DNA of 64,000 bases from Spirochaetales bacterium. Its GTDB lineage: Bacteria > Spirochaetota > Spirochaetia > Sphaerochaetales > Sphaerochaetaceae. The notes beneath the pieces were generated by a model. It was not told the origin of the DNA and searched no databases. It saw only the letters and a list, made by a program, of their open reading frames with translations. Made by a program: the position numbers and the translations under genes. Each line of letters opens with the position of its first letter. The first letter of the stretch is position 1. The stretch spans positions 1 to 64,000 of the forward strand of contig JAHDQJ010000003.1 in assembly GCA_018433865.1 (NCBI GenBank). The letters run 5' to 3'. This document shows positions 26,562 to 36,898 of this stretch, in pieces.

Positions 26562-29288
26562 TTACGCATCCCTTCCGTGACAATGCTTGTACTTCTTTCC
26601 GCTGCCACACGGACACGGTTCGTTCCGTCCGACCTTCGCGGCGGTGCGCCTGATCTGTACTGCAGCTTGGCCCGGCAGCGCGCCTTGGACCCTTGCCGGA
26701 CCTGAGAACTGGTTGATGCCACCATGGGATTCGACCGTTCGGGTCACCGGACTCCGCTGCGCTTGGGCTGCACCGTCGGTGCTCCTGACCTGCACCCGCA
26801 CCATCAACGTCGCGATATAGGAACGTATCTGGGAAATCATCGAGTCGAAGATCTCAAAGCCCTCGAGCTTGTATTCCAACAGCGGATTCTTCTGTGCATA
26901 GGTGCGCAGGTAGACCGCCTCGCGCAATGCCTCAAGCTGATCAAGGTGGTCCTGCCACCGCATGTCGATCTGCCTGAGGTATTGGAAACGGAGGAAATCG
27001 TTGAACGGTGCATCCCCGGTCAACGCAAGCTTCTCCTCGATATGGACCTTGATCGCACCGAACAGGGTTTCGGCAATGGATCCGGAATCCTTCTGTTCGG
27101 CCTTCGAAAGATCGAAAGGCGGAACGAAGTGGAACCGCTGCTCCAACGCATCACGCAGTGCATGGACGAGCTTGTCATGGTCCTTTTGTGCGGTATCGAT
27201 CTCTCCGACGATCTCTCCGACGATCGATTTGCAGGTCTCCAGCCCCCGTTCCACCAGGTTCTGTGCACGCAGTATGTCGTCACGCTGCGTATAGAGATAA
27301 TTCCGCTGCTCATTGAGGACGTCATCGTACTCCAGCAGGTGTTTCCTGATCTCGAAGTTCTGCTCCTCGACCCGCATCTGTGCTTTCTCGATCGCCTTGC
27401 TGACCATGGAGTGTTCGATCGGTTCTGCTCCCATGCCGATCCTTCCGAGCATCGCCCGCACCGAATCCTTCGCGAACAGACGCATCAGCGTGTCGTCAAG
27501 GGAGAGGAAGAACCGCGAGACCCCGGGATCGCCTTGGCGTCCCGACCGCCCCCTGAGCTGGTTGTCGATACGACGCGATTCGTGACGTTCGGTTCCGAGG
27601 ATGTACAGGCCGCCGAGGGACTTCACCTCCTCGTATGCATTCTTCCATTGCGGAAGCACGCGCTGCTTCGCCGCTTCCCGTTCCTGTGCCGTGGCCTCGG
27701 AGCTGCAGACCGTGCGGATCAGGGCTTCGATGGAACCTCCGAGCTTGATGTCGGTTCCACGGCCTGCCATGTTCGTGGCGATCGTGACCGAGCCCTTCGC
27801 CCCCGCATTTTCGATGATCGCGGCTTCACGTGCATGGTTCTTGGCATTCAGCACTTCGTGACGGATGCCACGTTTCTTCAGCAGGATGGAAAGCTGCTCC
27901 GATTTCTCGATCGAGACGGTACCGATGAGGATCGGTTGTCCGATGGCGTGTACCCGCTCGATCTCCTGGCAGATGGCATCCAGCTTGTACGCTTCGGTGA
28001 GATAGACGAGGTCCTGCAGGTCCTTGCGCACGACCGGAAGGTGCGTGGGGATCACTACGACATCGAGGTTGTATATCTTCTGGAACTCGGGGGCCTCGGT
28101 ATCGGCCGTGCCCGTCATGCCGGAGATCTTGTCATACATGCGGAAGAAATTCTGGAACGTGATGGTGGCGAGTGTCTTGTTCTGTACCTCTACCCTGATT
28201 CCTTCCTTCGCTTCGATCGCCTGGTGCAATCCGTCACTGTAGCGTCTGCCGTGGAGCACGCGACCGGTGAACTCATCGACGATCTCGACCTTCTTGTCGG
28301 ATACCACGTAGTCGACATCGAGATGGAAGAGCTTGTGTGCCTTCACCGCTTGGGTCATGTAGTGGACGAACTCGAAGTTGTCCCCGTCATAGAGCGAGCC
28401 GGTGATGATGCGGTTTTTCTGGAGCAGGGATTCGATCTGCATGAGGCCTTGGTTCGAGAAGGTGATGCGTTTCTGTTTTTCATCCACCTGGTAATCACCT
28501 TCGGCATCGTCGGGGTATTCGCCGGTTTCCGGGTCCTTCGTGCATTCCTGCAAGGCCGCGACGATGGAATTCGCCGCCCGGATCTTCATGGTATCATCGG
28601 CCGCCTGGCCGCTGATGATCAATGGCGTGCGCGCTTCGTCGATGAGGATCGAGTCTATCTCGTCGACGATGCAGTAGTGGTGCAACGGCTGGATCTTGTC
28701 CCGCCAGTCCCACTTCATGTTGTCCCTGAGATAGTCGAATCCGAATTCATTGTTCGTTCCGTAGGTGATGTCGCAGTCATAGGCAACACGGCGTTCCTCG
28801 GTGGCCATGTCACTGACGATGGTTCCCACCGTAAGTCCGAGGAACCGATAGATCGGTCCCATCCATGAAGCGTCGCGCCGTGCGAGGTAATCGTTCACGG
28901 TGACGATGTGCACCCCCTTGCCCTCCAGGGCGTTGAGGTATGCCGCAGGTACGCAGGTCAGGGTCTTTCCCTCTCCGGTCTTCATCTCAAGGATCGAGCC
29001 CTGGTGGAGGACGATCGCTCCCATGATCTGCTCATCATAATGTCGTTCATGGAGTACGCGGTCGGCAGCCTCGCGCGCCAGTGCGAACGCTTGCGGCAAC
29101 AGTGCATCGAGCTTCTCTCCGGATCGGATGCGTTCTTTCAGGTCATTCGTGATCCTGGGAAAATCCTCATCATGCAACGCCTTGGCCCAATCGGCCTGCG
29201 CATTCACCGACTCGACCAACGGTGCGAGCCGCTTGATATCCTTCTCCTGTTTCGTGCCGAATAACCGCCTGATCAGACTCATAGCCAT
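26562..29288 (-). CDS. secA: Protein translocase subunit SecA
   Basis: ATPase motor of the Sec export pathway, 908 residues. Walker A is MKTGEGKTL and the DEAD-like box is [16 protein letters not shown], followed by [22 protein letters not shown] and the [11 protein letters not shown] motif VI. The last 20 residues carry the SecB/zinc motif [14 protein letters not shown] with its Cys and His ligands. ATG 29288 follows GAGGG by 5 bases, so the upstream open frame is not used. It converges with the LysM gene, with 5 bases between stops. Confidence 0.97.
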   Translation of the reverse strand: MAMSLIRRLFGTKQEKDIKRLAPLVESVNAQADWAKALHDEDFPRITNDLKERIRSGEKLDALLPQAFALAREAADRVLHERHYDEQIMGAIVLHQGSILEMKTGEGKTLTCVPAAYLNALEGKGVHIVTVNDYLARRDASWMGPIYRFLGLTVGTIVSDMATEERRVAYDCDITYGTNNEFGFDYLRDNMKWDWRDKIQPLHHYCIVDEIDSILIDEARTPLIISGQAADDTMKIRAANSIVAALQECTKDPETGEYPDDAEGDYQVDEKQKRITFSNQGLMQIESLLQKNRIITGSLYDGDNFEFVHYMTQAVKAHKLFHLDVDYVVSDKKVEIVDEFTGRVLHGRRYSDGLHQAIEAKEGIRVEVQNKTLATITFQNFFRMYDKISGMTGTADTEAPEFQKIYNLDVVVIPTHLPVVRKDLQDLVYLTEAYKLDAICQEIERVHAIGQPILIGTVSIEKSEQLSILLKKRGIRHEVLNAKNHAREAAIIENAGAKGSVTIATNMAGRGTDIKLGGSIEALIRTVCSSEATAQEREAAKQRVLPQWKNAYEEVKSLGGLYILGTERHESRRIDNQLRGRSGRQGDPGVSRFFLSLDDTLMRLFAKDSVRAMLGRIGMGAEPIEHSMVSKAIEKAQMRVEEQNFEIRKHLLEYDDVLNEQRNYLYTQRDDILRAQNLVERGLETCKSIVGEIVGEIDTAQKDHDKLVHALRDALEQRFHFVPPFDLSKAEQKDSGSIAETLFGAIKVHIEEKLALTGDAPFNDFLRFQYLRQIDMRWQDHLDQLEALREAVYLRTYAQKNPLLEYKLEGFEIFDSMISQIRSYIATLMVRVQVRSTDGAAQAQRSPVTRTVESHGGINQFSGPARVQGALPGQAAVQIRRTAAKVGRNEPCPCGSGKKYKHCHGRDA

Positions 29289-29338
29289 GAAAACCCTCTG
29301 TAATGGTGGATTTGACCTGATAAAGTATAGCAATAATG

Positions 29339-29359
29339 ATTGCGAGTGTATATCGCAAT
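29339..29359. promoter_or_regulatory. 21-bp inverted repeat between secA and murG
   Basis: ATTGCGA-N7-TCGCAAT is a perfect 7-bp inverted repeat in the only divergent control region between secA and murG. On the plus strand TTGACC-16-TAATGA (from about 29312) overlaps it; on the minus strand TATACT lies just downstream of it. The position suits an operator for one or both promoters. Confidence 0.45.
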
Positions 29360-29376
29360 CCGCTAGACTATGGGAC

Positions 29377-30501
29377 ATGCCAGAACCGACGAAATTGTTG
29401 CGCGTCTGCTTCACCGGAGGAGGTACCGGTGGTCATGTCTTCCCCGCGTTCGCTGTCGACGAATTCCTGTCGGCACAGTCTCGCCGCGGGGAATTCCGCT
29501 ACGAGCGATTTTGGATCGGCAGTCGTGACGAACGGGAGCGACGCTGGATAGCAGAAGCCGGTTTCAGGCATGTGGCAATCTCCACGGGAAAGCTGCGGCG
29601 GTATGTCTCCTTGAGAAACATCACCGATCTCTTCGGGATAGTCGCGGGATTCTTCCAATCGCTCGCGATCCTGCGTCGGGAGAGGCCCGACATCCTGTTC
29701 AGCAAGGGAGGGTTCGTCTCCGTGCCTCCGGTGCTTGCGGCTTGGATGCTCCGCATCCCCAGCATCACCCATGAATCGGATGCCACCGCAGGCCTGGCAA
29801 CGAGGATCAACGCACGGTGTGCGTTGCATACCTGCATTCCGTTCCCCGAGGCCGCAGCTTCCTATCCTCGGCGGTTGCAGGGACATCTGGTGGTGACCGG
29901 AGTTCCCTCACGGCTCTCAAGGAAGGGATGCGATGCGAATCGGGCGAGAGCGAAGTTCGCCCTCACGGAAGACAAGCCGGTGGTGGTGGTGCTCGGGGGC
30001 AGCCAGGGAGCTCTCCAGATCAATGAGCTGGTTTGGGATCAGCTTGACCAGTTGCTCCGATTCGCCCAAGTGGTCCATCAGACTGGGCCGGCAACCTACC
30101 GCACGATTGAGAAACGCGGTTACCGATGTGTTCCCTTCATCGGAGAGGAACTTGGGGACCTTCTGAGCGCAGCGACGCTGGTCGTCTCGCGCGCGGGAGC
30201 GACCGCGCTGGCCGATTTCATGGAGATGGAAGTTGCGATGCTCCTCATCCCTCTCGGACTGGGGGCAAGCAGGGGAGACCAGATCGAGAACGCACGGAGA
30301 CTGGAGCGATACGGTGCCGCGTGGGTCCTTGACGGCAATACAGTCGAACAGGGAACGTTCACTGATGCTGTAAGAAAGTTGTCATCTCATGCTATAGTAC
30401 GGAATGAATTGGTATCGAGGGCGAAAGCCTTGCATGCAGCCGACGCTGCGGAAAGGATCGCGCATCTGATATGCTCGAGTGCACGAGTGAGGAGGGATTG
30501 A
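29377..30501 (+). CDS. murG: UDP-N-acetylglucosamine--lipid I transferase MurG
   Basis: GT28 glycosyltransferase that turns lipid I into lipid II at the inner membrane face. [15 protein letters not shown] is the N-terminal glycine-rich loop, [16 protein letters not shown] the acceptor-side motif, [12 protein letters not shown] the second G-loop, and [13 protein letters not shown] the donor-binding motif. 374 residues. ATG 29377 begins the conserved domain after eight residues; the open frame upstream is antisense to secA. Only one base separates it from cvpA. Confidence 0.95.
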   Translation: MPEPTKLLRVCFTGGGTGGHVFPAFAVDEFLSAQSRRGEFRYERFWIGSRDERERRWIAEAGFRHVAISTGKLRRYVSLRNITDLFGIVAGFFQSLAILRRERPDILFSKGGFVSVPPVLAAWMLRIPSITHESDATAGLATRINARCALHTCIPFPEAAASYPRRLQGHLVVTGVPSRLSRKGCDANRARAKFALTEDKPVVVVLGGSQGALQINELVWDQLDQLLRFAQVVHQTGPATYRTIEKRGYRCVPFIGEELGDLLSAATLVVSRAGATALADFMEMEVAMLLIPLGLGASRGDQIENARRLERYGAAWVLDGNTVEQGTFTDAVRKLSSHAIVRNELVSRAKALHAADAAERIAHLICSSARVRRD

Positions 30502-30502
30502 G

Positions 30503-31018
30503 ATGGCAGCTTGGGGATTGTCATTGGGGCCGTATGTTTTCAATATCGTCGATGTGGCGATCGTGGCCATCGCCTTCTTTGCTGCGGTGGCCGGAGCCGT
30601 GCGCGGATTCGCGTTGGAATTCTCATCCAGGGCAGGGTTTCTCGTCGGTTTCGTCATCGCGCTCGTGTTCAGCCGTCTCGGTGCGAACCTGGTGCTCGAT
30701 ACCTTCTCGCTACCGCTCTTCTGGTCGACCCTCATCGCCTTCATCGTCTTCTTCATCATCGGGTACTTGTTGGTGATGGCAGTGGGTTCACTTCTCGACA
30801 GGACGCTCGATGCGATGGGACTCGAGTGGCTCGACCGCTTGCTGGGGCTGGTGCTCGGTGTCATCGAAGTGTTCGTGGTGGTGGCCTTCATCATCTATCT
30901 CCTCGACCTGCAAAAGGTGATCGACCTGTCGGCATACATGAACCCGAGCGTGATCACCACCCGTTTGCTCAGGCCGTTGACCCCGAAAGGAATCGAGTTG
31001 GTGAAGGGCTTGCTGTGA
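30503..31018 (+). CDS. cvpA: CvpA family membrane protein
   Basis: A 171-residue protein with four hydrophobic segments and the CvpA hallmark NIVDVAIVAIAFFAAVAGAVRGFALEF near the start. CvpA proteins are linked to colicin V production and envelope homeostasis; the biochemical role is not established. It is encoded between murG and holB with a one-base overlap (TGATG) to holB. Confidence 0.85.
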   Translation: MAAWGLSLGPYVFNIVDVAIVAIAFFAAVAGAVRGFALEFSSRAGFLVGFVIALVFSRLGANLVLDTFSLPLFWSTLIAFIVFFIIGYLLVMAVGSLLDRTLDAMGLEWLDRLLGLVLGVIEVFVVVAFIIYLLDLQKVIDLSAYMNPSVITTRLLRPLTPKGIELVKGLL

Positions 31019-32199
31019 TGTTCGAATCGGTGATGCCCTACCGCAGGGAAGCTGCCACCTTGCTTTCCCAACAGATATCCTCCGACAGCTTTCCCCAGGC
31101 GGTGCTTTTCGCGGGATCGCGGTACAGCGGCCGTCTCACGCTTGCGATGGAGAGCGCCCGGGTTCTCTCCTGCAGCAACACGGGAGAGGCGAATTGTGCC
31201 TGTCGTTCCTGCATCGATTTCTCCTGGTATGCCATGGATAATGTGATTGCCGTGGGAAACCGGGATCATGTGACCAGGATCGATGCGCATCTGGCGGAAT
31301 TCCTTCGCCTCGGCACGCAAGAATCGCACAAGCGGTTGGTCAGGGCGCTTCGGCTCATGCTCCTCCAATACCATGGAGCCCTCTTGGGAAGCACCGAAAG
31401 CAAGAATTCCAGCACATTCAATGCTGCAGCATCCCTCGACGAGTTCCTCCTCTCTTCGGATGACATCGATCGGCCCGAAGGGCGGAAGGAGTACGTGAGA
31501 CAGCTGACTGATCTTCTGAAGCCGCTTCAATCGTCGCGAAGCCGTTCGGGAGCCCTATCCATCGCCCAAGTACGTGCGTTGCAGGAGTGGACGATGCAGA
31601 CCAGCTTCGGTCGGCAAAACCGTTTCATCCTGTTGGAAGGCGTTGAGCAAAGTACCGAAGGAGCGCGCAACAGCCTGCTCAAGATGCTCGAGGAGCCTCC
31701 CGCGCATACCTATCTGTTCCTACTCAGCGAACAGCCCTCGCGCTTGCTTGCCACGATCCTGTCACGTGTGCAAAGACATCACGTCTCTCCCTATTCGGAA
31801 GGAGAGAAGAACCGGCTTCTTGCCGACCTGTTCTTCATCGACGGAGCGGAGCATCCTTCGGTGGAGGAATACTTCTTGAGCAGGGCAGGCATCCCCTGCG
31901 AGAAAATCAGGTCTCTCGCGAAGCGGTATGCACAAGCATCCGGTGCTCGTGAGGCCATCGGCCGCGAGGAGCTCGATGTGATGTGCACCGAGCTTGACGA
32001 GCCGGTACGGCTTGGGTACTTTCTCAGTGAATTCCAACGTTCCGTACGGGAAATGTTCTTGTGCGGAACCCTAGCGGAATCCCGTGCCGCCCGCTTGGTC
32101 TCCGTAGCCGGTGAGGCCGAGATGAAGGCTTCGGTATATAATCAAAGCGGAAGGCTCATGGTCGAGACGCTCCACTACCGGCTGTTGGAAGAGTCATGA
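31018..32199 (+). CDS. holB: DNA polymerase III delta' subunit-like protein
   Basis: A 393-residue clamp-loader-type protein. FPQAVLFAGSRYSGRLTLA takes the Walker A place but lacks GKT, as in classical delta' subunits. A Cys cluster (C-x8-C-x-C-x2-C near residue 58) corresponds to the zinc module. RFILLEGVEQSTEGARNSLLKMLEEPPAHTYLFLLSE is the best family signature, followed by SRVQRH. An insertion between the zinc module and this region (about residues 75-180) is longer than in Escherichia coli. The last codons overlap the kinase gene by ATGA. Confidence 0.88.
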   Translation: MFESVMPYRREAATLLSQQISSDSFPQAVLFAGSRYSGRLTLAMESARVLSCSNTGEANCACRSCIDFSWYAMDNVIAVGNRDHVTRIDAHLAEFLRLGTQESHKRLVRALRLMLLQYHGALLGSTESKNSSTFNAAASLDEFLLSSDDIDRPEGRKEYVRQLTDLLKPLQSSRSRSGALSIAQVRALQEWTMQTSFGRQNRFILLEGVEQSTEGARNSLLKMLEEPPAHTYLFLLSEQPSRLLATILSRVQRHHVSPYSEGEKNRLLADLFFIDGAEHPSVEEYFLSRAGIPCEKIRSLAKRYAQASGAREAIGREELDVMCTELDEPVRLGYFLSEFQRSVREMFLCGTLAESRAARLVSVAGEAEMKASVYNQSGRLMVETLHYRLLEES

Positions 32200-33389
32200 A
32201 CAATTTCGTCAGACGTGCGTTCAACAAGATCGAAAAGCTCAGTACCGACGAGATCAAGACACTGGTCCGCTACCAAGCCTCGGAAAACGAGCTGCTTGGA
32301 AAGGTGTTGCAGAAGATCGATATCGGGATCATGGTCACCAATACTACCGGACGGGTGCTGACCTGCAATGACGAGGTGAAACGGCTGTTGCCCCTCTCCC
32401 GACAGCTCACCGAGGGGACGAGCCTCAGGTTCGTGATCGCTGATGAGGATGTGGGAAAGTTCATGGAGTCGGCACTCAAGCAAGTCTCCGACGACAAGGA
32501 GCTGGAGAAAGAGTTTCATTTCCAGAGAGGTGAGTTGGTCAGGACGCTGGTGATCGGCGTGTCAGCCTTCACCAGCGACCTCGATCCCGTGTTCCACCAG
32601 GACAACGGCAAGCGGATGCTCTTCATCGTCCGCGACGTATCCGACCAGAAACGCCAGGAAGCCCGGTTGCATCGTTCTGAGAGCCTCGCCTCGCTCACGA
32701 CCGTTGCCGCCGGGGTCGCGCATGAGATCAAGAACCCGCTGGCTTCGATCGGCATCCACCTGCAGCTCCTTCGCAAGGCATTCCAGAGGAAGAAGACCCT
32801 TGCGCTTTCCGATGCCACGCGGTATCTCGATGTCATCGATGAGGAAATCGACCGGCTCAATGGCATCGTGGTGGATTTCCTCTTCGCCGTCCGACCCATG
32901 GATGTGCGGCTGCGGCTCGAGTCGCTCAACCGCATCGTCGAGGATGTGCTCAATTTCGTGAGCTACGAGCTGTCGGAGCAGAGGATCGTCATCAAAAAGC
33001 ATCTGGGAGAATTCCTCCCGAAACTGAAACTTGACGAGAACCTGATGAAACAGGCCCTGTTGAATATCATCAAGAACGCAATGAATGCCATGGAGGACAC
33101 CGGTGGAACGCTTACCGTTTCGACCAAGCTCGCCGGGGATTCCGTATCGTTGACCATCACCGACACGGGGACGGGGATGGATGAGGCGACGATGGCAAAA
33201 ATATTCGAACCCTATTTCACGACCAAGGCTTCGGGCTCCGGGCTTGGCCTCACCATGGTGTTCAAGGTGGTGAAGGAACACCACGGGGAGATAGCTGTCA
33301 CGTCGAAGAAGAAGGTAGGCACCAACTTCACCATCACGCTGCCGGTACCGACGAGCGAGCGGCTGGCCCTGGAGGCGACGAAAGCATGA
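32196..33389 (+). CDS. Sensor histidine kinase, NtrB/AtoS class
   Basis: A 397-residue soluble kinase. A PAS-like domain spans about residues 30-150, HisKA carries the phospho-acceptor His176 in GVAHEIKNPLAS, and the HATPase domain has NIIKNAMNAM (N box), DTGTGMDEA (G1), EPYFTTKASGSGLGL (F and G2). No membrane segment or periplasmic sensor is present, so it senses a cytoplasmic signal. It is coupled (ATGA) to the NtrC-type regulator directly downstream, its probable partner. Confidence 0.93.
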   Translation: MNNFVRRAFNKIEKLSTDEIKTLVRYQASENELLGKVLQKIDIGIMVTNTTGRVLTCNDEVKRLLPLSRQLTEGTSLRFVIADEDVGKFMESALKQVSDDKELEKEFHFQRGELVRTLVIGVSAFTSDLDPVFHQDNGKRMLFIVRDVSDQKRQEARLHRSESLASLTTVAAGVAHEIKNPLASIGIHLQLLRKAFQRKKTLALSDATRYLDVIDEEIDRLNGIVVDFLFAVRPMDVRLRLESLNRIVEDVLNFVSYELSEQRIVIKKHLGEFLPKLKLDENLMKQALLNIIKNAMNAMEDTGGTLTVSTKLAGDSVSLTITDTGTGMDEATMAKIFEPYFTTKASGSGLGLTMVFKVVKEHHGEIAVTSKKKVGTNFTITLPVPTSERLALEATKA

Positions 33390-34750
33390 TGCGCAGAACC
33401 ATACTGATCGCGGACGATGAGAAGAATATCCGCAACGGATTGCAAATCGCCCTTGAGGACGAAGGGTATGATGTGTTGCTTGCCTCCGACGGCGAGGAGG
33501 CTTGGAAGACCATCACCTCGAACAATATCGACATGCTGGTCACCGATCTCAGGATGCCGGGCATGAGCGGCCAGGAGCTGCTCAAGCGGGTCTCCTCACA
33601 TTATCCGATGATGCCTGTCGTCATCCTCACAGGACACGGGACCATCGAATCGGCGGTCGAGGCGATGCGCAACGGTGCGGTGGATTTCATGACCAAGCCG
33701 TTGAACCTTGACCGTCTGTTCCTGCTCATCCGGAGGGCATTCAGCAATCTCGACCTCTACGACCAGAATGCAGCCTTGAAGAAGGAACTGGCGGAACTGA
33801 AGAAGCAGAGCGGATACAACAAGATCATCGGCAAGAGCGAACGGATGATCCGGCTCATGGATACGGTACGCCAGGTTGCGGAAGCGACGGCGAGCGTGCT
33901 GATCACCGGTGAGAGCGGGGTGGGCAAGGAGTTGGTCGCAGATGCGTTGCACCAGCTTTCCAGTCGGTCGGCAGGGCCATTCATCAAGGTGAGTTGCGCC
34001 TCCTTCGCGGAGACGCTTCTCGAGGATGAGCTGTTCGGGCATGAGAAAGGGGCGTTCAGCGGTGCGGTCTCCTCCCGGAAAGGCCGGTTCGAGCTCGCCC
34101 ATGGTGGGACGCTCTTCCTCGATGAGATCGGGGAGATCAGCCAATCGACGCAGGTGAAGCTGCTTCGCGTACTCCAGGAGCGTCAGTTCGAGCGACTTGG
34201 GGGAGAGAAGACCATCACGGTCGATGTGCGACTGGTCGCTGCGACGAACCGTGACCTGCGCACGGAGGTCGCGGAGGGGCGCTTCAGGGAAGACCTATTC
34301 TATCGCCTGAACGTCATCCATCTCGAGGTGCCGCCATTGCGTGAGCGAAAGGAGGACATCCCCTTGCTCATGTCGCACTTCCTCGAGCTCTACAACGAGC
34401 GGAACAAACGTCGCGTCGAGGGATTCTCTCCCCGGGCAAAAGCTGCGATGCTCGCCTATGATTGGCCGGGAAACATCAGGGAGTTGGGTAACTGTGTCGA
34501 AAGCACGGTGGTCATGGCGACCGGTCCGGTGATCGATCTCGATGAACTTCCCGCGAACGTGCGGAATGCAAGCAGCGAGGAACGGGTGGTCATCCCCGTG
34601 GGAACGACCATGGAACAGGCCGAGAAGGCCCTGATACTGGCGACGATCGCCAGTTGCGGTGGAAACAAGTCGAAAGCTGCCGATACGCTCGGCATCGCAC
34701 GCAAGACTCTGCATCGGAAGGTACAGGAATACCAGCTTGGAAACGAATGA
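33386..34750 (+). CDS. Sigma-54-dependent response regulator, NtrC/AtoC family
   Basis: A 454-residue enhancer-binding protein. The receiver domain has D54 in VTDLRMPG. The AAA+ domain has Walker A GESGVGKE, the sigma-54 contact loop GAFSGA (usual form GAFTGA) and Walker B LFLDEIGE. The C-terminal Fis-type helix-turn-helix reads NKSKAADTLGIARKTLHRKV. It activates sigma-54 promoters after phosphorylation by the adjacent kinase. A good -24/-12 promoter lies about 3.3 kb downstream ahead of an RpoS-like sigma gene and is the best target in this window. Confidence 0.95.
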   Translation: MMRRTILIADDEKNIRNGLQIALEDEGYDVLLASDGEEAWKTITSNNIDMLVTDLRMPGMSGQELLKRVSSHYPMMPVVILTGHGTIESAVEAMRNGAVDFMTKPLNLDRLFLLIRRAFSNLDLYDQNAALKKELAELKKQSGYNKIIGKSERMIRLMDTVRQVAEATASVLITGESGVGKELVADALHQLSSRSAGPFIKVSCASFAETLLEDELFGHEKGAFSGAVSSRKGRFELAHGGTLFLDEIGEISQSTQVKLLRVLQERQFERLGGEKTITVDVRLVAATNRDLRTEVAEGRFREDLFYRLNVIHLEVPPLRERKEDIPLLMSHFLELYNERNKRRVEGFSPRAKAAMLAYDWPGNIRELGNCVESTVVMATGPVIDLDELPANVRNASSEERVVIPVGTTMEQAEKALILATIASCGGNKSKAADTLGIARKTLHRKVQEYQLGNE

Positions 34751-36833
34751 CATCTACCGGATCTTCGATGCGGACGGGCTCCTGTCGACCCGATTTCCCG
34801 GGTACGAGTTCCGGGAGGGGCAGCTCGACATGGCGCTCCTCATCACCCGGGCCTATGAAGAGGATGCGATCGCTGCGATCGAGGCGGGAACGGGGATTGG
34901 CAAGTCGTTCGCCTACCTGGTTCCCGCGATCCTGTGGGCCCAGGAGCATCCACAGGAGAGGACGGTGGTCGCCACCTCCACGATCAACTTGCAGAAGCAG
35001 CTTTTCGACAAGGATCTCGTCCAGCTCTTTGCCATTCTCGGGACCTCGTGCCCGGTCGCACTGGTGGTGGGGAGGAGCAATTATCTTTGCCAGCACCGGT
35101 TGGAGGAGCGGGCATCCGAGGCTCCCCTGCTGGCGCACGATCCGCTGGGCGAGCTCGGATCGCTCGTCGCATGGAGTGGCGAGACCGATACGGGGTTGCG
35201 GTCCGATTTCCCCGGGAAGCTGCGGGGCGAGCTGTGGCAGGATGTATGCAGCGACACCGATCTCTGTCTCGGATACCGCTGTTCGTTCGCGAAGGATTGT
35301 TTCTTCATGAAGTCCCGGAAGAAAGCCTCGGAGTCCCGGTTGCTGATCACGAACCATCATCTGCTCTTCACCGACTCCCGTTCAAGGATGATCGATGGGA
35401 TCGGATACGATGAGGAGGCGGTACTGCCCTCGTTCAATCGCCTGGTGATCGACGAGGCGCACAACATCGAGAAGAACGCGACCGATTATTTCACCGCGAC
35501 CTACAGTGCCTATGAGATGATGCGGTCCCTCTCTCGCGCGGTTCAACAGAAAAGACAATCGAAATCCCTGGTCGAGGAGGTTGCTCCGTATGCCAAGGAC
35601 CAAAGGCTCGTGGATACGATTCTCGGTACCGCTTCGCTGTTGGGTGAGTCCATCGGCTATGTCGACACCTACCTCAGCCAGATGATGCAACAGGTACGTT
35701 CCTCAAGTTTCCTGGTGAACCGGGCCATGAAAAGCCAGCTGGCCGATTTCATCCGTCTTTCTCAGGCTGTGGTGGAGCATGCCGGTCGCTTTGAGTCGCA
35801 AACGCGAACCTTGGTGATGGAGAGCAGCCTTCCTGAGGAGCTTGAGTTCCGTGGCAAGGAGCTGGCTGTACACGCGAAACGGGTCCTGGCAGGTTCCGAG
35901 GCGTTGCGCACCTTCATCGACATGGAGGGATGGAACGAGGATGTGCATTGGTTCGAGACTGTGGAGCATGGCAGGTCCGTGAAGGGAGTCGATGTCCATA
36001 TCTCGCCGCTTTCCGTCGCACAGTCGCTCAGGGAGGCATTGTTCGGCAAGCTCGAGACCGTGATCTGCACCAGCGCGACTCTCGATCTGAACGACCGGTT
36101 CGCCTACTGGGGCTCACGCATAGGGCTTCCGCTGGATGATTTCAGAACCTACCTGACTGCGGTTCACCATTCTCCGTTCGACTTCAAGAGCCGTCTCCTG
36201 TTGCTGACACCGCATGATGCCCCGCTCTTTTCCGAGAAGAATCCGCAGGAATTCTTCTCCTACTGTACCGCTACGATCGGCAATGCGATCCTCAGCAGCG
36301 GCGGGGGAGCCTTGGTGCTCTTCACCTCGTATGCCATGCTCACCAGCGTCGCGAAGGAGGTCGAGCCGTTGCTGGCGGCATCGGGGATCACGCTGCTTCG
36401 TCAGGGAGATGCGGATCGTTCCCACCTGCTCAAGCGATTCAAGGAGGATGTCGACAGCGTGCTCTTTGCCACCGACTCCTTCTGGGAAGGGGTCGATGCT
36501 CCGGGAAACGCACTGCGGATGGTGATCATCGTGAAGCTTCCGTTCAGATTGCCTACCGACCCGGTGTTCCGTGCACGTCAGGAGGCGTTGGATGGCGAGG
36601 GGAAAGGTGGTTTCTTCCAGTTGGCACTTCCGGAAGCCACCATGAAGCTGAAACAGGGCTTCGGTCGACTGCTGCGCAATACGTTGGATAGCGGGATCGT
36701 ACTGATCCTCGACAGCAGGGTGGTGAACAAGCAGTATGGGAAATGGATGCTCCAGGCGCTTCCCGAGTCGTACCACCCCGAGACTGCGACAGAGGGGATC
36801 GCGTCCAAGATCGAGTCGTTCCTCTTCTCCTGA
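34737..36833 (+). CDS. dinG: DinG/XPD-family ATP-dependent helicase
   Basis: A superfamily 2 helicase of about 698 residues. Walker A is AGTGIGKSFAYLVPA, the DEAH box is VIDEAHNIEKNA, and motif VI lies in QGFGRLLRN. Four cysteines between them (SNYLC, DLC, YRC, DCFF) match an XPD/DinG iron-sulphur cluster. The conserved start (YEFREGQLDMA) lies soon after TTG 34737, which has AGGA 8 bases upstream and overlaps the regulator by 14 bases; ATG 34659 lies too deep in the regulator. It likely clears DNA:RNA hybrids or damage intermediates. Confidence 0.9.
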   Translation: METNDIYRIFDADGLLSTRFPGYEFREGQLDMALLITRAYEEDAIAAIEAGTGIGKSFAYLVPAILWAQEHPQERTVVATSTINLQKQLFDKDLVQLFAILGTSCPVALVVGRSNYLCQHRLEERASEAPLLAHDPLGELGSLVAWSGETDTGLRSDFPGKLRGELWQDVCSDTDLCLGYRCSFAKDCFFMKSRKKASESRLLITNHHLLFTDSRSRMIDGIGYDEEAVLPSFNRLVIDEAHNIEKNATDYFTATYSAYEMMRSLSRAVQQKRQSKSLVEEVAPYAKDQRLVDTILGTASLLGESIGYVDTYLSQMMQQVRSSSFLVNRAMKSQLADFIRLSQAVVEHAGRFESQTRTLVMESSLPEELEFRGKELAVHAKRVLAGSEALRTFIDMEGWNEDVHWFETVEHGRSVKGVDVHISPLSVAQSLREALFGKLETVICTSATLDLNDRFAYWGSRIGLPLDDFRTYLTAVHHSPFDFKSRLLLLTPHDAPLFSEKNPQEFFSYCTATIGNAILSSGGGALVLFTSYAMLTSVAKEVEPLLAASGITLLRQGDADRSHLLKRFKEDVDSVLFATDSFWEGVDAPGNALRMVIIVKLPFRLPTDPVFRARQEALDGEGKGGFFQLALPEATMKLKQGFGRLLRNTLDSGIVLILDSRVVNKQYGKWMLQALPESYHPETATEGIASKIESFLFS

Positions 36834-36844
36834 ACGAACGGGCA

Positions 36845-36879
36845 GGAAAAAGGGCTTGTCCCTCGCGGAACAAGCCCTT
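36845..36879 (-). terminator. Rho-independent terminator of groES
   Basis: A 10-bp stem (AAGGGCTTGT/ACAAGCCCTT, loop 10 bases). On the minus strand the stem runs into TTTTT, so it ends groES transcription; on the plus strand no T-run follows, though the hairpin may also stop dinG transcripts. Confidence 0.8.
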
Positions 36880-36898
36880 CAAAAGGATCGATGACCGA

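Noticed and set aside
26724-28868. 714-codon open frame on the plus strand
   Set aside because: Fully antisense to secA, whose motifs are unmistakable; the protein has no recognisable domain.
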